From assembly GCF_004342025.1 (NCBI RefSeq), contig NZ_SLWN01000005.1, forward strand, positions 496,001 through 560,000: DNA of 64,000 bases. Direction: 5' to 3'. This DNA comes from Kribbella steppae. Lineage in GTDB: Bacteria; Actinomycetota; Actinomycetes; Propionibacteriales; Kribbellaceae. Shown one piece after another: positions 58,887 through 64,000 of this stretch (position 1 is its first letter; each line of letters begins with the position of its first letter). A model generated the notes under the pieces. That model did no database searches. It was not told the DNA's origin and saw only the letters and a program-made list of their open reading frames with translations. The position numbers and the translations under genes are program-made.

Positions 58887-59557
58887 CAGGAGGCGACGAC
58901 GGCCTTCAGCACCGAGGTGAAGAAGCCCAGGCCGTCGGTGCTCGGGCCGGTCAGGGTCTCGACGCAGTGCTCCGGGTGCGGCATCAGGCCGACCACGTTC
59001 CCGCGCTCGTTGGTGATCCCCGCGATGTCGCGGTAGGAACCGTTCGGGTTCTCATCCAGGTAGCGGGCGACGACCCGGCCCTCGCCCTCCAGCCGGTCCA
59101 GGGTGGCCTCGTCGGCGACGAACGAGCCGTCCTGGTTCTTCACCACGATGGTGATCTCGTGGTTGGCGTCGTAGTCGGACGTCCACGCGGTGCGGTTGTT
59201 CTCGATCCGCAGCGGCTGGTCCTTGCAGAGGAACTTGCGGTGGTGGTTCTTGATCAGCGCGCCGGGCAGCAGGTGCGACTCGCACAGCACCTGGAAGCCG
59301 TTGCAGATACCCAACACCGGTAACCCCTGACCGGCCTTTGTGATGATGGTCTCCATCACCGGCGCGAACCGGGAGATGGCACCGGCGCGGAGGTAGTCGC
59401 CGTACGAGAACCCGCCCGGCAGGATGACCGCGTCCACACCGTGCAGGTCGGCGTCGGCGTGCCAGAGGGCGACCGGCTCGGCGCCGGCGACCGCGGCCGC
59501 GCGACGGGCGTCGGCGTCGTCCAGCGAGCCCGGGAAGGTGACGACCCCGATCTTCAC
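58886..59557 (-). CDS. purQ: phosphoribosylformylglycinamidine synthase glutaminase subunit PurQ
   Basis: 223 residues from GTG 59557, overlapping purS by 4 nt. Class I glutamine amidotransferase: nucleophile Cys in PVLGICNGFQVLCE, catalytic His and Glu in LMPHPEHCVE, and the start KIGVVTFPGSLDDADARRA typical of PurQ. It releases ammonia from glutamine for PurL. The length is normal. Confidence 0.97.
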   Translation of the reverse strand: MKIGVVTFPGSLDDADARRAAAVAGAEPVALWHADADLHGVDAVILPGGFSYGDYLRAGAISRFAPVMETIITKAGQGLPVLGICNGFQVLCESHLLPGALIKNHHRKFLCKDQPLRIENNRTAWTSDYDANHEITIVVKNQDGSFVADEATLDRLEGEGRVVARYLDENPNGSYRDIAGITNERGNVVGLMPHPEHCVETLTGPSTDGLGFFTSVLKAVVAS

Positions 59558-59805
59558 TGGTCGGTCTCCACGTGGAGCGCGTAGTCCTCGATCACGGGGT
59601 TGGCCAGCAGCGTGTCGGCAGCCTTGCGGATCTCGGCGACCCGCTCCTCGGTCGCCTCGCCGTCCAGGGTGATCTCGAACCGCTTGCCCTGGCGGACATC
59701 GGCCACGCCGTCGAAGCCGAGCCGGCCGAATGCGCCGTGCACCGCCTTGCCCTGCGGGTCGAGGATCTCGGGCTTGAGCATGACATCGACGACAACGCGA
59801 GCCAC
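59554..59805 (-). CDS. purS: phosphoribosylformylglycinamidine synthase subunit PurS
   Basis: 83 residues from GTG 59805, with TGGAG upstream. ARVVVDVMLKPEILDPQGKA is the family signature, followed by FDGVADVRQGKRFEITLDGEA and the C-terminal LLANPVIEDYALHVE. PurS bridges PurQ and PurL. A minus-strand TAGGAT (59848-59843) about 38 nt upstream is a possible -10 element for the operon. Divergent from the PadR gene. Confidence 0.97.
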   Translation of the reverse strand: MARVVVDVMLKPEILDPQGKAVHGAFGRLGFDGVADVRQGKRFEITLDGEATEERVAEIRKAADTLLANPVIEDYALHVETDQ

Positions 59806-59905
59806 TGACTACTCCAGGTCTCGTTCCGGGGTGACGCCCTGAATCCTACCGACCGATCCCAGGTTCCCCCGCATCGGCCGGAATACCGGACTATTCACTC
59901 AGTAC

Positions 59906-59923
59906 ATACACTCGGTGTATAGT
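59906..59923 (+). promoter_or_regulatory. PadR operator overlapping a leaderless promoter
   Basis: ATACAC (59906-59911) and GTGTAT (59915-59920) are exact inverted repeats with spacer TCG; GACTAT and ATAGTC form an outer pair. The right arm overlaps TATAGT (59918-59923), a good -10 element whose +1 would fall on the A of ATG 59930, so the transcript is predicted leaderless. PadR sites of the ATAC/GTAT type overlap promoters in this way, implying autorepression of the operon. Confidence 0.75.
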
Positions 59924-59929
59924 CGGGTC

Positions 59930-60451
59930 ATGGCCACTGCGGAGCTGGTGCTGGGACTGCTGTCACGCGGCCCTGCCCACGGGTACGACGTGAAGCGTGG
60001 CCACGACGCCTGGTTCCCGGACAGTCGCCCGCTGGCGTTCGGGCAGGTCTACACAACGCTCGGGCGGCTGGAGCGGGACGGACTCGTCGAGGTGGTCGAC
60101 AAGACCTCCGGCGGTGGTCCGGACCGGACGGTCTACGCACTGACCGACAAGGGCCGGGAACATCTCGCGGGCTGGCTGAACGATCCAGTGCCGCCTGCCT
60201 GGGGCAGTGCAGACGAGGTACTGCGGAAGTTGGTCGCGGCGATCCGGACGGGTGGTGACCCGGCCGCGTTCCTGGCCCGGCAGCGTGCGAGCCACCTACG
60301 CCGGATCCGGGAGTTGCGGGAGACACCGGCCGAGGACGACCCGACGTCACCACTGGTCCGCGAGTACATCGTGGCCCACCTGGACGCCGACCTGCGCTGG
60401 CTGGACACCGCTCTCGAACACATCTCCGAACAGAAGGAGGCGCGCCCATGA
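59930..60451 (+). CDS. PadR-family transcriptional regulator
   Basis: 173 residues from ATG 59930. The PadR winged helix reads ELVLGLLSRGPAHGYDVKR, then FGQVYTTLGRLERDGLVEVV and DRTVYALTDKGREHLAGWL. The C-terminal part is a helical dimerisation region (AAFLARQRASHLRRIRELRE, ADLRWLDTALEHISEQKEA). It is the first gene of an operon with an ABC ATPase and FtsX-type permease, a common drug- or peptide-efflux arrangement in which PadR senses the exported compound. The stop overlaps the ATPase start by 4 nt. Confidence 0.94.
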   Translation: MATAELVLGLLSRGPAHGYDVKRGHDAWFPDSRPLAFGQVYTTLGRLERDGLVEVVDKTSGGGPDRTVYALTDKGREHLAGWLNDPVPPAWGSADEVLRKLVAAIRTGGDPAAFLARQRASHLRRIRELRETPAEDDPTSPLVREYIVAHLDADLRWLDTALEHISEQKEARP

Positions 60452-61131
60452 GTGTGCTGCAGCCCGCGCTGGAGCTGAGCGGCGTCGAGTACTCGTACCG
60501 CCAGAACGCGGCGCTCAGGGGTGTGACGCTCCAAGTCAGCCCCGGCGAGGTGGTCGCGGTCACCGGTGCCAGCGGCTGCGGCAAGTCCACCCTGCTGCAC
60601 TGCGCCGCAGGCATCCTCAGTCCGGACGCCGGCACGGTCCGAGTGGCCGGACAGGATCTGGCTGCATTGCCGGAGGACCAGCGCGCTCGTCTGCGTCGTA
60701 CGAAGGTCGGCATCGTGTTGCAGTTCGGTCAGCTCGTGCCGGACCTCCCACTGATCGACAACGTCGCGCTGCCACTACTTCTGGACGGTCATGAGCGGGG
60801 AGAGGCGCACGAGTCCGCACTGGACTGGCTCAAGCAGGTAGGCGTCGCCGACGAGGCCGACGCGGTGCCGGCCGAGCTGTCCGGCGGCCAGACCCAGCGG
60901 GCAGCCGTAGCTCGTGCTCTCATCACCGGACCGTCCGTCGTACTGGCAGACGAGCCGACAGGCAGCCTGGACAGCAAGGCCGGGCAGGAGCTGCTCGAGG
61001 TGTTACTCAGGGCATCCCGGTACCGCGGTTCGGCTCTGGTGATGGTGACGCACGACAACCTCATCGCAGCCTCGGCAGACCGGGAGATCAGGCTGCGCGA
61101 CGGCGTGATCCAGCACGAGGTCGCACTCTGA
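60448..61131 (+). CDS. ABC transporter ATP-binding protein (LolD/MacB type)
   Basis: 227 residues. Walker A is TGASGCGKSTLLHC, the Q-loop GIVLQFGQLVPDLPLIDNVALP, the signature LSGGQTQRAAVARAL and Walker B SVVLADEPTGSLDSKA, followed by the H-loop VMVTHDN. It pairs with the FtsX-like permease encoded next (stop and start share one base). This class powers MacB-like mechanotransmission or efflux rather than uptake. Confidence 0.96.
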   Translation: MSVLQPALELSGVEYSYRQNAALRGVTLQVSPGEVVAVTGASGCGKSTLLHCAAGILSPDAGTVRVAGQDLAALPEDQRARLRRTKVGIVLQFGQLVPDLPLIDNVALPLLLDGHERGEAHESALDWLKQVGVADEADAVPAELSGGQTQRAAVARALITGPSVVLADEPTGSLDSKAGQELLEVLLRASRYRGSALVMVTHDNLIAASADREIRLRDGVIQHEVAL

Positions 61132-62456
61132 TGACGCTCGAGACGCTGGTCCAGCTGGCTCGGTCCCGCACGCCCGCCGACCGCAGCCGCATCCAGCTGG
61201 CCACAGCAGCGCTGGGGCTCAGCGGAGCGCTGCTGCTCGGCGCCCTGCGGATCGCCCGGCTGGGCAAAGGCGAGCTGAATGTCAACATCTACAGCAACTA
61301 CGTCGCCGAAAGCGGACTCCGCTCCGGTCTGGTCGCGATCCTCATCATCCTTGCCCTGCTCACCGCAGGCCTTGCCGTGCAGGCCTTGAGACTCGGTACG
61401 GCGGCTCGCGAACGGCGACTGGCTGCGCTACGACTGGCCGGAGCCTCGCGGAAGCAAGTGCGGCAGTTGTCCGTGACAGACGCTGCCATGGCGGGGCTGG
61501 CCGGCGGACTGCTCGCGGGACCGATCTATCTGGTGCTCAGCCTGCTGCTGGGCGTACTGCCGCGGATGGCCCAGGTCCTCCCGGGTGCTGAGCTGGTGGA
61601 TCTGCTCATCTGGGTTCCGGTCGTCGTGATGACGACCGCGGGCGGCGCACTGATCGGTGGGCTGCTGCACCGCGATCAGCTCGTGCCGGGCGTGGAAGGG
61701 CCGGCGCAGGTCCGCACCGGCATCATCGCGGGACCGGTCATGATCGTCCTCGGGGTGGCCACGGTCCGCTGGTTCGGATACATCGCCTCGACCGTGTTCG
61801 TGATCGGACTGGCACTGCTCTTCCTGAGCCTCGCACCACTGTGGATCCGGGTCATCGCCCGCCGGTTCAAGCGGTCCGGCGACCCGGCCAATCTGCTGAC
61901 CGGCGTCCGCCTCGTCGCCGACGCACGTCCCGCCAGCCGGATGGCGACTCTGCTCGCGTGCTGCGGTTTCCTGGTCGGCACGCTGGCCGACGGCACGATC
62001 AGCGCCGTGACGGAGACCGACGACCTGATCGATCGGACCGGCTTCTACGTGACGGGTTACGTGCTCGGGTCGGTCGGCGTACTGCTGATCGTCCTGACCG
62101 GTATCGCCGCACTGGTCGTCGGCGTGGCCGACCAGCTGGTGGATCAGCGCCGCCAGCTCGCCTGCCTCACCGCACTGGGGGTCGACGCACGCTTCCTGCG
62201 CCGCATCATCCGGCGGCAGTTGACCGCGGTCGCCGCACCGGCACTGGCTAGCGGTCTGTTCCTCGGCGCGCTCCTCGGCCTCGGCCGGATCACCGGCGGG
62301 GACGCCGACGGCTTGGAGCCGAGCACGGTGCCCATCGTCGCCGGACTGACGGTCGCGGGCTGGCTGCTCGGCCTGCTCGGCGGTGTCACCGCCGGCTTCC
62401 TGCTTCGCAACCAACTCCGGGACGCCCTAGATCCCGAGAACCTGAGGGCAGCTTGA
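61131..62456 (+). CDS. FtsX-like ABC permease
   Basis: 441 residues. Eight or so hydrophobic segments with the FtsX layout: an N-terminal TM and a large loop, then AARERRLAALRLAGASRKQVRQLSVTD, the coupling region typical of MacB/FtsX permeases (short form ERRLAALRLAGAS), and a second such unit near the C-terminus (DQRRQLACLTALGVDARFLRRI). It is the membrane partner of the ATPase. The duplicated FtsX halves suggest one chain does the work of a dimer half with two permease domains. Confidence 0.92.
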   Translation: MTLETLVQLARSRTPADRSRIQLATAALGLSGALLLGALRIARLGKGELNVNIYSNYVAESGLRSGLVAILIILALLTAGLAVQALRLGTAARERRLAALRLAGASRKQVRQLSVTDAAMAGLAGGLLAGPIYLVLSLLLGVLPRMAQVLPGAELVDLLIWVPVVVMTTAGGALIGGLLHRDQLVPGVEGPAQVRTGIIAGPVMIVLGVATVRWFGYIASTVFVIGLALLFLSLAPLWIRVIARRFKRSGDPANLLTGVRLVADARPASRMATLLACCGFLVGTLADGTISAVTETDDLIDRTGFYVTGYVLGSVGVLLIVLTGIAALVVGVADQLVDQRRQLACLTALGVDARFLRRIIRRQLTAVAAPALASGLFLGALLGLGRITGGDADGLEPSTVPIVAGLTVAGWLLGLLGGVTAGFLLRNQLRDALDPENLRAA

Positions 62457-63076
62457 TGAGCGCGATCCCCCTGGGTGTGCGGCCGGCACTGCTGCTGGGC
62501 GTCCCGAACCGCATCACCTTGGTGCGTACCGTCGTCGCGATGGTGATTGCCGCGATCGCGTTCCGCACCGGCGCCTTGAGCTGGCTGGTGATCGGGTACG
62601 CCGCCTACTGGATCGGTGACATGGCCGACGGAGCGGTCGCCCGCTACCGGAACGAGGAGTCGGTGGCCGGTGCGGTGTTCGACATCGTCTGCGACCGGGC
62701 CTGCTCGTTCCTGCTGGCGGCCGCGTTCATGGCCACGTTCCCGGCGACGATCGGGCCGTTGGCGATCTTCCTGGTCCAGTTCGGCGTACTGGACAAGATG
62801 CTCTCGCTGGCCTTCCTGCTCTGGCCCGGCACGCTCAGCCCCAACTACTTCTACAAGGTCGACCGGCCAATCTGGCTCTGGAACTGGTCGAAGCCCGCCA
62901 AGGCCGTCAACACGGCCGCCGTGGTGATCTCGCTGATCGTCGCCCACCACACCGGCGCCCACTGGTTTCCGTACGGCATTGCGATCGGCGCGCTGGTCGT
63001 GAAGGTCGCGTCCACCTATCGCCTGCTGACCATCCTCCGCGGCCGTCGGCCCGCCGTACCTGCTCTCGCGGCTTGA
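62456..63076 (+). CDS. CDP-alcohol phosphatidyltransferase family protein
   Basis: 206 residues from ATG 62456, whose A is the last base of the permease stop (TGATG). The family motif is complete: DMADGAVARYRNEESVAGAVFDIVCD, with the D-x2-D-G-x2-A-R and G-x3-D-x3-D acidic residues. Several TM helices surround it. Members transfer a phosphatidyl or phosphate group from a CDP-linked donor to an alcohol (glycerol phosphate, inositol, serine). Its presence at the end of a PadR/ABC operon suggests the exporter or regulator concerns membrane-lipid stress, which is inference. Confidence 0.9.
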   Translation: MSAIPLGVRPALLLGVPNRITLVRTVVAMVIAAIAFRTGALSWLVIGYAAYWIGDMADGAVARYRNEESVAGAVFDIVCDRACSFLLAAAFMATFPATIGPLAIFLVQFGVLDKMLSLAFLLWPGTLSPNYFYKVDRPIWLWNWSKPAKAVNTAAVVISLIVAHHTGAHWFPYGIAIGALVVKVASTYRLLTILRGRRPAVPALAA

Positions 63077-63149
63077 GGGGTGCTGTCAAGGGTGGGAAGC
63101 AGTGCATGGGGTGGGGCCCTGGTTCTGCCCTGGAGTGGAGGTGACCTGC

Positions 63150-63674
63150 GTGGCAACCGTGCTGGTAGCGCATAGCCTCGACGTCATGTGGGTGTGGCAA
63201 CTGCTGCTGGCAGTGGGATTCGGGATCGGGTCCGCCGTCATACCGGTGATGAATGCCGAGGCGTACGTCCTCGGCGTCGGCGTCTCCGGCGCGCTGGACC
63301 CGGTGGTGGCGGCGATCGGGGTGTCGGTCGGGCAGACGATCGGCAAGGTCGCCATGTTCCTCGCCGTCCGGTACCGGCCCGGATACGCCGCCCGTAAGTC
63401 CAAGGAGCCCAAGCCGGTCGACCTCGAGACCCGGTGGGGCCGGTTCGTCCAGTGGAACCGCGATCTCAGCAAGCGGCTCCTCGACGCGATGAGCGACCGC
63501 CGCTGGGGCATCCCGGTCACCCTGCTGAGCGCGTCAGTCGGCATCCCACCGTTGTACGGCGTCGCCATCATCGGCGGCGCCTCCCGGATGGGCGTCGTCA
63601 CCTTCACCCTCTCGGTTCTTGCCGGCCGCACCGCCCGCTTCGTCCTCCTGGCCCTCGGAGTCAGCCTGTTCTGA
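63150..63674 (+). CDS. VTT/DedA-like small membrane protein
   Basis: About 174 residues from GTG 63150 (GGAGG 8 nt upstream); ATG 63186 is an alternative start. Hydrophobic segments MWVWQLLLAVGFGIGSAVIP and VSGALDPVVAAIGVSVGQTIGKVAMFLAVRY, then a cytoplasmic Arg/Lys stretch, and C-terminal VTLLSASVGIPPLYGVAIIGG and FTLSVLAGRTARFVLLALG. The pattern GxSVGQTIGK with PPLYG fits VTT/SNARE-associated (DedA-related) proteins, which flip lipids. Between the lipid-synthesis gene and purC. Confidence 0.7.
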   Translation: MATVLVAHSLDVMWVWQLLLAVGFGIGSAVIPVMNAEAYVLGVGVSGALDPVVAAIGVSVGQTIGKVAMFLAVRYRPGYAARKSKEPKPVDLETRWGRFVQWNRDLSKRLLDAMSDRRWGIPVTLLSASVGIPPLYGVAIIGGASRMGVVTFTLSVLAGRTARFVLLALGVSLF

Positions 63675-63677
63675 GTC

Positions 63678-63769
63678 GCGGACCGCCAGGCCATCACAAT
63701 CGCGCGTCGGACGACGCTTCCCGCGAGGGACCGGCCTCACGGTCCCGTTGCGATGGCCTGGCGGTCCGC
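63678..63769. repeat. dispersed inverted-repeat element, copy C
   Basis: The arms GCGGACCGCCAGGCCATCAC (63678-63697) and 63750-63769 pair over 20 bp with one mismatch. The arms match copies A and B, but the interior is different and has its own hairpin (GGGACCG/CGGTCCC). It fills the space between the convergent VTT-like gene and purC and ends 1 nt before the purC stop. Its placement suits a bidirectional terminator. Confidence 0.82.
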
Positions 63770-63770
63770 C

Positions 63771-64000
63771 TCACGCAGTAAAGGTGCGCCCGGTCAACTG
63801 CTCGTACGCGTTGATGTAGGCGGCGCGGGTGCGCTCGACCACCTCGTCAGAGAGCGGCGGCGGCGCCTCACCCGACTTGCGGTCCCAGCCGGACTCGAAC
63901 TGCAGCCAGTCACGGATGATCTGCTTGTCCAACGACGGCTGCGGCTTCCCCGGCTCCCACTGCTCGGCCGGCCAGAAGCGGCTCGAATCCGGCGTCAGCA
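63771..64000 (-). CDS. purC: phosphoribosylaminoimidazole-succinocarboxamide synthase (PurC), C-terminal part
   Basis: Only the last 76 codons lie in the window. They read TPDSSRFWPAEQWEPGKPQ, then SLDKQIIRDWLQFESGW and a C-terminal ERTRAAYINAYEQLTGRTF, which are the SAICAR synthetase signature (TPDSSRFW) and tail. The TGA is at 63773-63771. It continues the cluster of purine genes on this strand. Confidence 0.9.
   Translation of the reverse strand, partial: LTPDSSRFWPAEQWEPGKPQPSLDKQIIRDWLQFESGWDRKSGEAPPPLSDEVVERTRAAYINAYEQLTGRTFTA

Noticed and set aside
15905..63769. CRISPR array
   Set aside because: The repeats are inverted, far apart and without spacers; no direct repeats at 25-40-nt period were seen anywhere in the window.

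Overview
This is 64 kb of very GC-rich DNA with dense, same-strand gene strings joined by ATGA, GTGA or TGATG overlaps, many GTG starts, leaderless-type promoters and families typical of high-GC Actinobacteria (ECF41 sigma factor, WXG100-like protein, DUF1707-like protein, PadR-controlled ABC exporter, purS-purQ-[membrane protein]-purL-purC). A soil actinomycete of the Nocardioidales/Propionibacteriales kind (Kribbella-like) fits best, but that is inference from gene content. No CRISPR array, insertion sequence or complete prophage was seen.

Region by region. 1-1.93 kb: the tail of one tRNA, tRNA-Glu(CTC), an alpha/beta hydrolase, an isoprenylcysteine-methyltransferase-like protein, then a compact block in which two non-canonical tRNA-like genes bracket a 64-residue Cys/His protein. 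1.93-13.3 kb: a seven-gene minus-strand sugar-acid operon (SAF/UxaA fusion, FAH-family hydro-lyase, ketoglutarate-semialdehyde dehydrogenase, IlvD/EDD dehydratase, LarA-like protein, U32-like barrel, GlcD-like FAD oxidase) with a divergent GntR/FCD regulator and a perfect 21-bp operator between them. 13.4-18.2 kb: PhlG-like hydrolase, VOC protein, Gfo/Idh/MocA protein, and an ECF41 sigma factor co-transcribed with an FAD oxidoreductase from a promoter that looks like its own target. 18.4-23 kb: IMPase, two ABC permeases, a lipoprotein binding protein and a GDPD, one permease carrying an in-frame TAG at codon 8. 23-29 kb: two FGGY kinases, histidine phosphatase, DeoR regulator, 2-hydroxyacid dehydrogenase and MgtC. 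29-34 kb: a membrane patatin and a secreted GH43. 34-41 kb: a GH106-like rhamnosidase with a full ABC importer lacking its ATPase. 41-45.6 kb: two paralogous membrane-anchored proteins, a receptor Ser/Thr kinase, a tiny downstream peptide gene and a divergent ECF sigma factor. 45.8-49.8 kb: dhaK-dhaL-dhaM, where DhaM carries EIIA, HPr and a complete enzyme I. 49.7-54.5 kb: cupin, GNAT, a broken sigma gene, and a WXG100-like/calpain-protease/two-small-protein cassette. 54.5-64 kb: purine genes and a PadR-ABC-FtsX-CDP-alcohol transferase operon.

Themes. The cell appears to be a plant-polymer saprophyte: extracellular glycosidases, two sugar-type ABC importers (both without an ATPase, implying a shared MsiK-type ATPase elsewhere), sugar-acid oxidation to 2-oxoglutarate, and dihydroxyacetone phosphorylation. 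Five inverted-repeat elements of 86-102 bp sit at gene ends; three share sequence and look like a dispersed family. Next to one of them lies a degraded duplicate of the binding-protein/GDPD locus, which records a duplication followed by deletion. The best candidate for an undescribed system is the calpain cassette at 52.1-54.5 kb; the tRNA-like/zinc-protein block at 1.47-1.93 kb is second.
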